Shown: in pieces, positions 1 to 12,311 of the stretch | How the letters are laid out: each line of letters begins with the position of its first letter | How positions within the stretch are numbered: position 1 is the first letter of the stretch | Assembly: GCF_001411555.2 (NCBI RefSeq) | Contig: NC_049904.1 | Location: 25,681,370-25,745,369, forward strand | DNA: 64,000 nt | Source of the DNA: Juglans regia | Lineage: Eukaryota > Streptophyta > Magnoliopsida > Fagales > Juglandaceae | Direction of reading: 5' to 3' | Notes under the pieces: model-generated | Databases searched by the model: none | What the model saw: only the letters and a program-made list of their open reading frames with translations | What the model was told of the DNA's origin: nothing | Program-made: the position numbers and the translations under genes

Positions 1-277
1 GAAACCTCTAGGAGAGGCTGGGGCATAGCCGCAACAAGTTTTGCAAAGGAATTTCGCCCCAGCATTACCAACCGCGGCTGCCATGTAGCCCTACATAACA
101 GAACCATATGACGCAAAAGAGAAAGAAACCCTAGCAGAGCTCTTTTCGTAAAAAATAATAGATAAAGCTAAAAAAACCTGAATGGACATGTATTTGTTTA
201 TGGAACTTTGCTCCTGCAAATAATTAGTAAATATTATTAAGAGAAAATTATAAAATATGACACGTAAAATAAGTCAT

Positions 278-526
278 TTACCTTATATGTAGGTCTTCGA
301 ACTTGTCACAAATTTGTTTCCAATCACAAAGTCGAATATCTTGAAAATGATGTTGGCACGCCTCGTCCTTCTTCTTGAACTTATTATAATAGTCATGACA
401 TCTCACCTTATATTTATGAAATGCATTACACATAAACTCATCAATAGTCTTGCGCTCATCTCTCAGTCCAAAATTTAGTTCGAAATCATACTCGAACAAG
501 TCATTATAAGAATAAAGCATTTGCAT
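278..526 (-). pseudogene. possible plant transposase-associated ORF fragment
   Basis: An 82-codon open frame, rich in Lys, Asp, His and Cys, ends in a stretch with spaced Trp, Ile and Cys (DWKQICDKF). This resembles the short plant transposase-associated proteins of En/Spm-type elements, in which a basic segment precedes a W-x-x-LC-like motif. It is far shorter than such proteins and has no neighbouring exon that I can join to it. The resemblance is from general pattern only. It may be an unrelated chance frame; I see no other gene signal in the first 770 bases. Confidence 0.3.
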
Positions 527-774
527 ATTCTATATTTTGGCTACATATATTAAATAAGTTAAGCATTACCAAACAACGTTTCTTAATGTAGTCTTAGACA
601 CCTTGGTTAAGTAATCACAAATCCCATTTGGCCAGAGAAATTATAAAAGTACAAGACAATGATGACTTTTTAATGAGCTTCCAATCTTGTGTACGTACAC
701 ACCTTGTTATTTAATTTTCATCAGCCACTCGTAAAATTTAGACCTCTCATTCCTGCACAAACAATAGAAAAGGC

Positions 775-1600
775 ATGGGCTTTACCAAGGAGAAGCTCGA
801 TAGAGCTCTTGCAAATCTAGAATGGCATCAATGCTTCTCAGATTCCAATTGCCTCGTTTTTCCTACAATTAAGTCTAATCAAAGTCTCATCTTGGCAATA
901 CTTGCTAAGAATTATAGCAGTACGAGAAGGAAGAGTTATTTATTCATATATGAAGCATCTTGGGACCTAAAGGAGGATTGCTCGAAGATTATAAATTAAG
1001 CATGGAATAAAAACCAATGAAGTTTTAGGGGAGGATCAGATGTTAGAGGAAGACTCCAAACTTGTAAGGAGGCATTGAAAGAGTGGAATCAATCAAACAA
1101 CCGGGAGACTCTAGGCACAATAAAAGCAAGAATTGAGAGACTATCACACTTGCAAGATGTAGGAGATGAAGATCAATTATGTAATGTAAAAACTCTGCAG
1201 AATGAAGAGGAATGCTTATTACAAGAAGAGGAGATCAAATGGAAACAATGCGCAAAGTAGTAGTGGTTGTCACATAGGGATAGAAATACTAAATTCTATC
1301 ACATCTGCTACAATGTCTTGCAAACCTCATTCATCATATCATGGATCAACAAGGAGAATTATCCTCTGATCAAACCAGAATATGTGATATTTTCAAGGCC
1401 TTCTTTACTTATTTGTTTAAATCTTCTAATCCTACTAATATAGGCAGTTGTCTGGCAAATTTGGAAGTTCAAGTTTCCAATGACTTAAATTCCAAGCTCC
1501 TATCTGATTTCTCTTAATTTGAAATAAGAGAAGCTATCTTTTAAATGGCTCCACTTAGCTCTCCATCCCCATTTCTATTAGACCATTCATTCGAACTATT
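775..1600 (+). mobile_element. L1-type LINE fragment (end of endonuclease, start of RT region)
   Basis: Frames 775-999 and 1075-1260 (with a further stretch to about 1600 in changing frames) carry the order expected between the endonuclease and reverse transcriptase of plant L1 elements: a segment reading FTKEKLDRALANLEW, a KS-rich linker with YEASWDLKEDCS, then a Glu-rich helix ending near KWKQCAK and a block equivalent to the usual HxDRNTKFYH signature around 1260-1300. Stop codons and frameshifts separate the pieces, so it is dead. No RT core follows; the element is truncated on both sides. Confidence 0.7.
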
Positions 1601-2184
1601 TTTTGTGATTCTTTTAAATTTAACTGTGTAGATGGACATAGAATGCAAATCCAAAGAAATTCTTTGGCATGTGGGTCAAAGTAGGCATACATGCGTTTTT
1701 ACTTTATTTAAAGTGAGAGGATGTATAATTATTTTGGCCAAATGTTGCTAATAATGAATAACTCCAAAACATCAGTCCAATTTCAAATATGTCATATGTT
1801 ATGATTTGATTTGATCACTCATATAATATATTACACACTTATCTCACGTTGAGCATATTATGTTCATCATGTGACAGTATCGATCAATTATTAAATTAAT
1901 TATTAAAAAAATTAATTGATTGATTGATAAAATCACATCAATATAACATGATAATAATAGAATGCCTAAGAGATGAAAAATGATGACTTGAAGATAATGC
2001 ATAACTTTGTGTCCTAATCTTCCCATTTCCCTTCCAATTTTTATTGCCTCTCAAATTCTTTCACTAATGGTAGCTTTGTGTCCTAACCGAAGCTACTGAA
2101 AATTATAGACTAGAAAGGAGATGGAAAAACTATTAATCATGATAGAAGACGTGGAAGGAAAAAGATCAACAGCTACAGATCATG
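1601..2184. other. AT-rich intergenic stretch, nothing recognised
   Basis: I see no coding frame with domain character, no terminal inverted repeats and no recognisable repeat family here. Confidence 0.4.
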
Positions 2185-2515
2185 CACATATGGTTTAAAG
2201 CTTGTGTCCAAGTATAATAAAGACAAGTATAATTTGAGAATTATGCTATTTATAGACTAATGTGTGAACATACTGCTTATTATAAGTTCAAAAAAATCAT
2301 TAAAAAATCAAAAATATTTTTTTTATTAAGTACAGAAGTTTATCAATTAATGTGTTTGATATATAAAAAAAAAAACTGATAAATAAAGTTTCTCTAACTT
2401 GAAACATAAAAGGTTGAATTATTAAATAAATTATTAAATTTAAATACTTTATTTTTTTAAATTTCTGAAGTAATAAATGGTTTAAGCATGACATCAGAAC
2501 ATAGCTCGCTTGCTT
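2185..2515. repeat. dispersed repeat R, copy 1 (long form)
   Basis: A non-coding unit starts TATGGTTTAAAGCTTGTGT and runs through ATAAAGTTTCTCTAACTTG to a segment ending near CATGACATCAGAACATAG. A second long copy lies at 20950-21300 with the same order of blocks. Shorter copies of its first 130 bases lie at 3959 and 6706. No coding potential is evident. Confidence 0.75.
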
Positions 2516-2621
2516 TGGATGCTCAATCTTGTGTATGGATTAACACAGTGGCATTAAAAAATAAACATGAATATTTTGAAAAGATTATCACGTAAAAGAG
2601 TACGGAAATATTTAATTAGAG

Positions 2622-3945
2622 CATTTTCATCCCATTCCCCATAAAATTTCTTATAATTTAACTAAAAATCACATTCTCTAAATTTTTTTCTAAATGTTAC
2701 TCATCTTTCAAAAACCTCTTACATCTCATTCCCTATCATTTCTCTATTTTTTTAAAATAATATTTTTCTATTCTTTGTTTGTTACTTTTTTCACTCATTT
2801 CTATTTACAAACTTAACTACTCAATATTTTTTCTTATATTTTGAACTATTACTCTAGTGAATATTTTAAACAAAAATTTAAATTATTTTTTTATGAGTAT
2901 GATAATATTTTTGAAATTAATTTTTTTATATTTTAGTAATATTTAAATCATTTTTAAAATTACTATTTAAAACTATAATAAATATGAGTATGAAAGAAAT
3001 TGTAAATAATTGAAAGAATAATTTATTTTATTTATTAGCATAAAATATTAATAAAAGATGATTGAAGGGATGAATAGTGATTTCTTATATTTGAAGAACT
3101 ATTATTTATTCTTAAACCTTTTTCCTAAAATAGATATTCGTATGTTGGAGAAAGTTTAACAAAAACTGTAAAATGAGTCTCAAATTATAGCGAAAAGAAT
3201 GTTATGGGGAATGGATTCCCTATTTAACCAAAAACTACATTCCATAAAATGTTTCCCTAAATTTTACTTATATTTCAAAAATCTCATACATCACATTCCG
3301 TATAATTTCTCTATTATATTAAAATAATATTTTTTATTATTTCTGTATTACTTTTTTCTCTCACTTCCATTAAGAAATTTAACTGCTCAATATTTTTTTT
3401 TTATGTTTCGAACTATTACTCTAGTGAATATTTTAAATAAAAATTTAAATTATTTTTTTTTTGCGGATATGGTAATATTTTTTAAATGATTTTTTTTTAT
3501 ATTTTTGTAGTTATTTGAATTATTTTTAAAACTATTATTTAAAACTATAACAAATATTAGTATGAGAGAAATTATAGATAATTGGAAGAATAATAAATTT
3601 AATTGAAATGAATAAAATATTAATAAAAGTGATTTAGGAGATGAAAAATTATTCTCTATATTTGAAAAAGGAAAATGATAGGGTTACTACCCTCTTACTA
3701 CTCATTTACTACTTTTTTTATATTTAATTTTTTTTATAATTTTTTATTTTAGTTAATAGTTAAGGAAGTGATAATTAGTAAATTTATATATTTTTTTAAT
3801 TTTTTCTTAATGATTAAGGATGTTAAAAAAATACTTAAAATAAAATAATAAAAAAATAAAAACACTACAAATAGTAGATGAGTAGTAGATAGGTAGTAAG
3901 CCTACCACTACCCTAAAATAATAAACCGATCCTCAAATTATAGGA
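2622..3945. repeat. MITE dimer, copy 1
   Basis: Two related AT-rich units of about 560 bases stand head to tail. Both begin with a CCCATTCCC-like stretch followed by AATTTAACTAAAAA and share an inner order of ACATCACATTCC/ACATCTCATTCC, CTCTAGTGAATATTTTAAA and AAAATATTAATAAAAG. The same dimer recurs at 5541-6690 and, with a nested insertion, at 19604-20945. The second unit of this copy is interrupted by another MITE (3677-3915). Confidence 0.65.
3677..3915. mobile_element. MITE inserted only in duplicate unit A (GATAGGGTTACTA family)
   Basis: The insertion begins GATAGGGTTACTACCC and ends with the inverted counterpart near GGTAGTAAGCCTACCACTACCC. Unit B lacks it at the matching place. Similar elements lie at about 35190-35445, 35455-35690, 58480-58720 and 58735-58970, so this is a small dispersed family. 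Confidence 0.6.
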
Positions 3946-5540
3946 AAAAAAAGAGTTATATGGTTTAAAGCTTGTGTACAAGTACAATAAAGACAAGTGT
4001 AATTTGAAAATTATGCTATTTATAAACTGAGGTGTAAACATTCTGCTTATTATAAGTTTAAAAAAATCATAAAAAAATTAAAAATCTTTTTTTTATTATA
4101 TGTTATCCATTCTTTATGGATATCTAGATTTTCTTTTTATAAAGAATTTTGCTACATAATTTTTACTATATTTTATATTTTATATTTTTTAATTTTTTAA
4201 ATTTTTTAATATTCTTTTTAAATTATTTTTTGAGTTTATTTTTTTAAAATTATTTCAAATTTTTAATTTATTATTTATATAATAAATATTTAATAAAAGA
4301 AAAAAAATAATAAAAATTAAAAAAATATGAAATATAGAGTATAAAGAAACTGTAAAGATTTATTTTTTTATAAAAAAGAAAAAAATATATATCTAGATTC
4401 TAATCTGTCACATTATTTGTGTAAACGTCAAATTCGTGGCCCACAGTTCAATGGCACGTCTATTGATAAGGAAAGCTCAATTTCTTCAAAAACATGTGGC
4501 ATTCTCGTATTTCTCAAGCAAAAAAATAAAAATAAAAAAATCAATTCAACTGCATCATCAATCCAATCTTCCAAACTTTCTGTCTTATCAAATATCGAAT
4601 CCCAAGATAATGGTTCACGAAACCACCGGACCAGAAAGCATCTTGATGAGTTAAGGTCAATCTTTCGGCCTATCCAGCATTTTTCTACCATGCACTGAAC
4701 ATCAAAGACGTACTAATTTATTATTTTTTTTTATGAGAATTTAAAAAAATTATAATAATGAAATGAGATCGTTTATCTATTTAAACAGATCCTAATAATT
4801 TCAATACATGAAAATTTAAGAGCATTGGCAATGATTTATACATCTTCATATTCATTTTCATATTTACATAATGTCTATCTAAATTGGTCTACATTAGATT
4901 ATGCATTTTCAAAATTTTGCATAGCTATAAATAGTGTTTATTCAAATTTAAGAAAATACTAGTCACTCTCCAAACATTATTTTACTGTTTTTTTTTCTCT
5001 TCTACCCAGTAAAATCAACTTTGTAAAATTTGTATTAAGATGATTTTGATATATGAAATTTATATTAAGTTGAAGATACAAAGTGTTTTTTAGTATATAA
5101 TAATATCTATTGATAAAATTGGTTATTTTGATATATGAAACTGATAATATTTAGATATAAGGAATCATATGGTGCTAATTGTAAAATATATAAAAATACT
5201 AATTTTAAGAAAAAAAATAAAAAATAATTATATTTTTTTATTATTTGATTCAAAGATACATAATCCAATGTGTGAGTTTTTCTTACTATATAAAATCAAT
5301 TTTTAAAAGATGTGATTTTGAAGATGCATATAGAGGAATCGATGTTAGTGCTCAAGTTACAAAGTAGCTAGCAGCCTTGTTAATGGTTATACCTAATGAG
5401 ATATGAAGGAAATTAATCAAAATGTCTTCGAGGGCTAGCTCTATTATGGTCAAAAGTATGTATCATAGAGAATCCATAAAAAGTTGATAGATGAAGAGCC
5501 ACTCCTCTATCTCCCTCTATCAGTCAGAGCCCATTCATTA

Positions 5541-6690
5541 GAGCATTTTCATCTCATTCCCCATAAAATTTCTTATAATTTAACTAAAAATCACATTCTC
5601 TAAATTTTTTTCTAAATGTTACTCATCTTTCAAAAACTTCTTACATCTCATTCCCTATCATTTCTCTATTCTTTTAAAATAATATTTTTCTATTCTTTGT
5701 TTGTTACTTTTTTCTCTCATTTCTATTTACAAACTTAACTACTCAATATTTTTTTTTTATATTTTGAGCTGTTACTCTAGTGAATATCTTAAACAAAAAT
5801 TTAAATTATTTTTTTACGGGTATGATAATATTTTTAAAATTAATTTTTTTATATTTTAGTAATATTTAAATCATTTTTAAAATTATTATTTAAAACTATA
5901 ATAAATATGAGTATGAAAGAAATTGTAAATAATTGAAAGAATAATTTATTTTATTTATTAGAATAAAATATTGATAAAAGATGATTTAGGGGATGAATAG
6001 TAATTTCTTATATTTGGAGAACCACTGTTCATCCTTAAACCTTTTTCCTAAAATAGAGATTCGGATGTAAGAGAGAGTTTAACAAAAACCGTAAAACGAG
6101 TCTCAAATTATAGCGAAAACAATGTTATGGGGAATGGATTCCCTATTTAACTAAAAACTGCATTCCATAAAATTTTTTCACAAATTTTACTTATCTTTTA
6201 AAAATCTCATACATCACATTCTGTATAATTTCTCTATTATATTAAAATAATATTTTTTATTATTTCTGTATTACTTTTTTCTCTCACTTCCATTAAGAAA
6301 TTTAACTGCTCAATATTTTTTTTTTATGTTTTGAACTATTACTCTAGTGAATATTTTAAACAAAAATTTAAATTTTTTTTTTTTTTTGGGGTATGATAAT
6401 ATTTTTAAAATGATTTTTTTTTTTATATTTTCGTAGTTATTTGAATTATTTTTAAAACTATTATTTAAAGTTATAAGAAATATTAGTATGAGAGAAATTA
6501 TAGATGATTGGAAGAAGAATAAATTTAATTGAAATGAATAAAATATTAATAAAAGTGATTTAAGAGATGAATAAATATTCTCTATATTTGAAAAATTACT
6601 GTACATCTTCTAATTTTTTTTTTTTTTTAAATAGAGATTCAGATATAGGAACAGCTTTAGATAAAATAATAAACCGATCCTCAAATTATT
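5541..6690. repeat. MITE dimer, copy 2
   Basis: Second copy of the head-to-tail MITE pair, inside duplicate unit B. It has no inner insertion and so shows the dimer's native length of about 1.15 kb. Confidence 0.65.
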
Positions 6691-6844
6691 GGAAAAAAAG
6701 AGTTATATGGTTTAAAGCTTGTGTACAAGTACAATAAAGACAAGTGCAATTTGAAAATTATGCTATTTATAAACTGAGGTGTAAACATACTGCTTATTAT
6801 AAGTTTAAAAAAATCATAAAAAAATTAAAAATCTTTTTTTTTAT

Positions 6845-7017
6845 GAGAAATTCTATTTGCAGTCCTGAAATGGGGACTGCATGTGCAGGCACATGCTTAA
6901 ATGAGAGAAAACATTATTTTAGGAGGGATAATTTTATAATTTTACAAAATTATAAAGTTAAAATAGTCTAGGCCTGCACATACAGTCCCCAAGTGGAGAC
7001 TGTACCTAGCATTGCTC
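6845..7017. mobile_element. 173-bp Mutator-type MITE with 9-bp target duplication
   Basis: Long inverted ends of about 45 bases: the left end reads GAGAAATTCTATTTGCAGTC and the right end, reverse-complemented, GAGCAATGCTAGGTACAGTC. The flanks repeat TTTTTTTAT (6836-6844 and 7018-7026), and unit A at about 4083-4095 shows the uninterrupted empty site. Nine-base duplications are typical of Mutator-like elements. A relative with the same length and a 9-bp duplication is at 36481-36653. Confidence 0.85.
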
Positions 7018-8639
7018 TTTTTTTATTATATGTTATCCATTCTTTATGGATATCTAGATTTTCTTTTTATAAAGAGTTTTGTTATACAATTTTTACTATA
7101 TTTTATATTTTATATTTTTTAAATTTTTTAATTTTTTAATATTCTTTTTTAATTTTTTTTTTTGAGTTTATTTTTTTAAATTATTTCAAATTTTTAATTT
7201 ATTATTTATATAATAAATATTTAATAAAAGAAAAAATAATAAAAATTAAAAAAAATATGAAATATAGAGTATAAAGAAATTGTAAAGATTTATTTTTTTA
7301 TAAAAAAGAAAAAAATATATATCTAGATTCTAATCTGTCACGTTATTTGTGTAAACGTCAAATTCGTGGCCCACAGTTCAATGGCACGTCTATTGATAAG
7401 GAAAGCTCAATTTCTTAAAAAACATGTGGCATTCTCGTATTGCTCAAGCAAAAAAAATAAAAATAAAAAAATCAATTCCACTGCATCATCAATCCAATCT
7501 TCCAAACTTTCTGTCTTATCAAATATCGAATCCCAAGATAATGGTGTCACGAAACCACCGGACCAGAAAGCATTTTGATGAGTTAAGGTCAATCTTTTGG
7601 CCTATCCAGCATTTTTCTACCATGCACTCGACATCAAAGACCTACTGATTATTGCAAGGATAAGCATTAAGGATTATTTAGATAATGACACGAAATAAGA
7701 TAATTTTAGATTAAATAATTAAAATATTAATTTTTATATTATTATTATTTTAAAATTTAAAAAAATTAAATTATTTATTATATTTTATATAAAAATTTAA
7801 AAAAATTATAATGATGAGATGAAATCGTTTATCTATTCAAACAAATTCTAATTTTAGTACATGAAAACTAAAGAGTATTGATAATGGTTTATGCATCTTC
7901 ATATTCATCTTTATATTTGCATAATAACTCTCTAAATTGGTCTATATTAGATTATGCATCTTCAAAATTTTACATAATTATAAATAGTATTTCTTCAAAT
8001 TTGAAAAATACTATTCACTTTCCAAACATTATTCTTTTTTTCTCTCGCCTTCCCATTAAAATCAACTTTGTAAAATTTATATTAAGATGATTTTGATATA
8101 TAAAATTTGTATTAAGTTGATGATACAAAGTGTTTTTTTAGTACATATTAATATTTATTGATAAAATTGATAATTTTGATATATGAAATTGGTAATATTT
8201 AGATATATGGAATTTGTATTTTTGAGCACATGGTGCTAATTGTAAAATGTATAAAAATAATAATTTTAACAAAAAAATAAAAAACAATTATATTTTATTA
8301 TTATTTGATTAAAAAATACATAATCCAATGTAAGAGTTTTTCTTAATATGTAAAATCAATCTTTAAAAAATGTCATTTTGAAGATGCATATAGAAGAACC
8401 GATACTAATGCTCAAGCTACAAAATAGCTAGCAGCCTTGTTAATGGTTATACCTAACGAGATATGAAGAAAATGAATCAAAATGTCTCCAAGGGCTAGCT
8501 CTATTATGGTCAAAAGTATGTATTATAGAGAACCCATAAAAAGTTGCTAGATGAAGAGCCAATCCTCTATCTCCCTCTATTAGTCAGACCCCATTCATTC
8601 CTTTACACAAAGCGTCTGTTAAGACTGTGTTTGATTGCA

Positions 8640-8939
8640 AGACTCAGCTGAACTCTGTTTAATTTTAATCTGAGTCTAACATTCATACACTAAACTCTCA
8701 AATTACTAAACTCATATTAATTCAAAACTTCCTTACACATGAGATCTACAATCTTTTTCAACTTAACACATCTTTATACGTGGGATCCACAACCATTTTT
8801 AACTTCTCAAAAAAAAGTATTAAACCCATCCTAATATCTAAACACATTTTAAACTCAGTTTAGATGGATTCTACATAACTCTCTCTACTACTCAACTCAC
8901 TACTATTCATAAAGAACTGAATAGTAAACTGACAGGTGT
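8640..8939. other. AT-rich, possibly MITE-derived stretch
   Basis: The stretch has the look of a decayed non-autonomous element (GTGTTTGATTGCAAGACTC at one side, AAACTCAGTTTAGATGG at the other) but I cannot establish matching termini or a target duplication. No gene is seen. Confidence 0.25.
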
Positions 8940-8959
8940 TCCTCTATCCAGGTTTTATT

Positions 8960-10310
8960 CTTCATCCTTTATTGTGTTGATTCCGAAAATGCCAAAGCCT
9001 TTGAGTTTTGATAAATTTCGCCATATATGCCTATGTTCAGTGGCTTATAAGATTTTCTCAAAAATCATTGTTACTAGACTAACAGGTGTTATTGATAAGT
9101 TGGTCTCTCATGAGTAAGGTGCTTTTATTCCCAGGCGAAGCATTTTTTAGAATATTATGCTTGCGTAGGAAATGGTATATAATTTGCATAAAAAATTTAG
9201 TGGGGGAAATGTGATGGTGAAAATTAACATGGCAAAGGTGTATGATAGGGTGAATAGAGATTTTCTTTTGAAGGTGTTTAGAGCATTTGGCTTTTCTGAG
9301 ATGTTTTGCAGGCTAATTGAAAATTATGTGAAGTCCTCTTGGTTTTCAGTTATGATGAATGAAACTTTTAAGGGTTTCTTTCAATCATCACGGGGTTTAC
9401 ATGAAGGGGATCCACTTTCTCCATACTTATTCATTATAATGGAGGAAGTTTTGACGAAACTCCTCTAGAAAAATTATGAGGAATGAATGATTGGTAAATA
9501 TCATCATCCGATAGGGCCCCCTTGGTTTCCCATTTATTATTTGCTGATGACGTTCTTATTTTTGTGAATGGAGAGAAGCGGTCCATTAAAAATCTGGTGC
9601 ATACACTTGAGTTATATGAAAAGTGGCCGGCCCAAAAAGTAAGCAAAGAAAAATCAGCTTTATTTTCTTCTAAGCTTATTTCATTATCTCGGAAGCATGG
9701 TTTGTTGAGAATTACGGGGTTTAAGGAAGGAAAATTCCCCGTGACGTATTTGGGTGCACCTTTGGTTTCAGGAAGGTTAACAACTCGATTTATTGAACCT
9801 CTTGTTGAAAAGGTGAGGAGGAAAATTGCTGGTTGGAAATGCATGTTGATCTCACTAGGAGGGAGATTGATACTAGTGAAACATGTGTTATTAAGCATGC
9901 CCATACATGTGATGTCAATAATAAATGTTCTTTCAACTACATTTTCCTGTATAAACTCCATCCTAGCAAATTTCTTATGGGGGAGGTTGATGGTAAAAGA
10001 AAATTCCATTGGCGATCATGGAGTAAAGTTTGTAAGCCAACTAATGAAGGGGGTTTGGGGGTAAGAGATCTCATAGAGGTGCAGAAATCGTTTCACATGA
10101 AATTTGCTTATCGACTAGTATCTAAAGACAACTTGTGGACTAGTTTTTTTCGGGCTAAATATTTCAGAAATAATCACATCTTATTGCTAAACGGGAGACC
10201 AACAGATTCTCGTTTATGGAAATCGATAATGATTGTTTTACCAGAAGTGATGGACAATGTAAAAGTAGTGGTGAGAGGTGGTAATGCCTCGTTTTGGTTT
10301 GATAGATAGC
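8960..10310 (+). pseudogene. LINE reverse transcriptase, broken
   Basis: Fragments in order: LIPKMPKP near 8980, the substrate-strand Asp segment (KINMAKVYDRV) at about 9220-9250, the GLHEGDPLSPYLF block at about 9395-9435, then the catalytic FADD box (LLFADDVLIF) at about 9537-9565, followed by the YLGAPLVSG and GGRLILVKHV motifs of plant L1 RTs. A stop at 9466, a frame change before 9522 and another near 9830-10060 break the frame. The two catalytic Asp of FADD are kept, but the protein cannot be made in one piece. Confidence 0.85.
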
Positions 10311-10456
10311 TGGCGTCGAGGGTGTTGTCTCTGCGGGTTGATGATACTATAAATCCTAAACTGTGTAATAGTGATTGTAGGGTTAATAATTCCTGGGATG
10401 TGGTTCTTCTAAGGGAATTAGTGGGTGTAGGTAATGCTATGGAAATCCTTTAGAAT

Positions 10457-10834
10457 GTGCCGGTTGGTGAAAGAGGGACATATAGTTTTCTTTGGAAGCC
10501 TTCAGATGATGGTAATTTCTCAACAGCTACTGCTTGGGAGGTGATTCGAAAGAAAGGTCAGTTTTTTTCGGATCACAATTGGTTTTGGCATAGCATGTTG
10601 CCTAAAATAATATCTATATGTATGTGGAAAGGTTGGTTTAAATGTTTGGCTGTGGATGTGAAAGTACAAAGTAAAGGGGTTTCATTTGCTTCAGCTTGTG
10701 ATTGTTGTGCATGGAGAAGCATAGAAAATATTGATCACATTCTTTCCTCGGGAGATGTGGCATCTGAAGTATGGAATTATGCTAGTTCAATGTTGGGGGG
10801 TTCCTTGTTTGCACCATTGGCCGTGGAAAACTAG
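10457..10834 (+). pseudogene. LINE zf-RVT (zinc-binding) region
   Basis: The frame shows W-rich spacing (SFLWKPSDDGNFST, AWEVIRKKG, WFWHSMLPK) and a C-x-x-C then H pattern (CDCCAWRSIENIDHIL), the zinc-binding region that follows RT in plant L1 elements. It is cut from the RT by a stop at about 10453 and continues in another frame (10731-11147) toward RNase H. Confidence 0.75.
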
Positions 10835-11147
10835 AGTCTCTACCTGGTTTTATTATGCTAAGAAGTCGTCTATCACAGGTATATTAATTGGCTTAATTCT
10901 CTGTTTGATTACATGGTGCCTTTGGAAGAGAAGATGTAAAGTGAGAATGGAAGGTAGGCAGGAATATGCTAATCAAGTCTGGCAAGCTGTGCGGGTGTGG
11001 ATTAATTTATTGGGCAATAAGATTGTTTCAGTCCCAAAATTATTTGTGCATGATAGAAAATTTTTGGAGGATTTCCGGTTGAAGTGTCCAAGCACTTGTA
11101 AAAGACCAACAAAAATCATTACATGGTCTAGGCCTCCAGCGGGCTAG

Positions 11148-11625
11148 ATGAAGATTAATTGTGATGAAAGTTGTCGTGGTAATCCCAAAAATTCGGGAGG
11201 TGGTGGTATCACTCGAGATAATGGTGGCGTGGTTCAAGGTGCTTTCTCAACTCATTATGGTTATGGTACAAACAATGGGACAGAGTTAAAAGGCTATTTT
11301 GGAGCGTATTCGTTGGTGTAAACGGCTTCAATTGTTAATGTTATCAGTGAGAGTGACTCACAAATAGTTGTCGATTGGATTCAAAAGGGAAGGTGCACTC
11401 TTTGATATCTTTGGGATTTTTGAGAAGAGCTATGCAAGGAGTTGGAGGGAATGAACTTCATGGTGGCACTTCAATATTGTGCTGCAAACTGTGCAACATA
11501 TTTTTTAGCAAGATAAGGGGAAATGGGAAGAAATGCAATTTATGCTAGTCATCAAAGCTTTCCACAGATTTTAAAAGGCATTGTTCGGATTGACTTGTTG
11601 GGGCTTTCTTATATTCGCAGATAAT
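11148..11625 (+). pseudogene. LINE-encoded RNase H-like domain (RVT_3 type)
   Basis: After an in-frame start near 11148 the reading KINCDESCRGNP, GGGGITRDNGG, AFSTHYGYGTNN and TELK matches the plant L1 C-terminal RNase H layout (first Asp in CDE, Glu in TELK, then SESDSQIVVDW with the third acidic residue near 11350). A frameshift at about 11300 and stops at 11403 and 11515 inactivate it. Confidence 0.8.
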
Positions 11626-11890
11626 TTGTTTTATGTTTGTTTGGATATGTTTATAGGCTTGCTTAGATTTATTTGATTATTATATTGCTTCTTTATTGAT
11701 TTTGTTGGTTTTGATGCTTGGGATGGTTTTTATGTTTATATGTGAATTCTATGTATCTCTTGTTACCATGATATTTCTTTGCTATAAGTGAGAGCTTTAT
11801 CAATGAACTTGGGATAGGAGCTACTAGGACATGTGGCCCTGACTCTTCTCTAAAAAAAATAATAAATAAATAAAATAAAATAAATAAATT

Positions 11891-12145
11891 TAATCAAGAG
11901 TATATACTTGCTTATATAAAACCCTAACATAAACTAGATCATTTGCAACCTAAGAACGGTCCATATATTAGAATGATTGGTGGATGATCTATAACTAAAA
12001 AGTTTACTTTTTGGTTGGAATTCATGCTGCAGTGTCATCAATGAAGATAGGCCTTGATGATATTTCTAAAGATCTATTTTATTAATTAAGAGGAGGATTT
12101 ATTGTTAGAACAATGCTACAATAACTAAAAAGTTTACTTTTCGGA
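11891..12145. other. intergenic, nothing recognised
   Basis: AT-rich DNA between the LINE tail and a MITE; no coding or structural signal that I can support. Confidence 0.4.
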
Positions 12146-12311
12146 GACGTTTGAATTTGAAGATGATTTGAGATTAGTTGAGATGGATTATGAATAGTAG
12201 TGAGATGAGTTGTGAATAGTAGTGAGATTTGTGAGTTAAAGTTACTGAATAATAATGAATAGTAGTGAGATGAGTTGAGATGAGCCGAGATGAGCTTTGA
12301 ATCCAAACGTC
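12146..12311. mobile_element. small MITE (GTTTGGATT family)
   Basis: The left end reads GACGTTTGAATTTGAAGATG and the right end is its imperfect inverse (TTTGAATCCAAACGTC). The interior is made of GAGATGAGTT and TGAATAGTAGTGAGAT repeats. A relative with TTTGGATTGAGAG termini is at about 19670-19867. Confidence 0.55.

Larger units (their letters stand above)
2619..5537. repeat. tandem duplication, unit A (about 2.9 kb)
   Basis: This unit starts with a MITE dimer (GAGCATTTTCATCCCATTCC), continues with repeat R, an AT-rich stretch, a conserved block around 4425-4690 and a block ending with CTCTATCTCCCTCTAT near 5520. The same order follows immediately in 5538-8600, so the two are head-to-tail copies. 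Short frames around 4417-4698 recur at 7366-7648 with frameshifts between the copies, which argues that they are not genes. Confidence 0.8.
5538..8600. repeat. tandem duplication, unit B (about 3.06 kb)
   Basis: Head-to-tail partner of unit A with the same block order. It lacks the MITE of unit A but carries its own 173-bp insertion (6845-7017) and keeps a stretch around 7660-7860 that is shorter in unit A. By eye most blocks differ at only a few percent of positions. Confidence 0.8.
8940..11890 (+). mobile_element. 5'-truncated L1-type LINE with A-rich tail
   Basis: The element enters inside the reverse transcriptase domain near 8940 and runs through RT, the zinc-binding zf-RVT region and a C-terminal RNase H to an A-rich tail (about 11850-11885). 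5' truncation with a 3' A-rich end is the usual outcome of LINE insertion. The flanks show no clear target duplication to me. Several stops and frameshifts break the single ORF2, so it is inactive. Confidence 0.85.

Noticed and set aside
4417..4698. Overlapping short frames on both strands (93, 87 and 72 codons), with counterparts at 7366-7648
   Set aside because: They lie in the duplicated non-coding unit; the copies differ by frame-shifting indels and no domain is recognisable.
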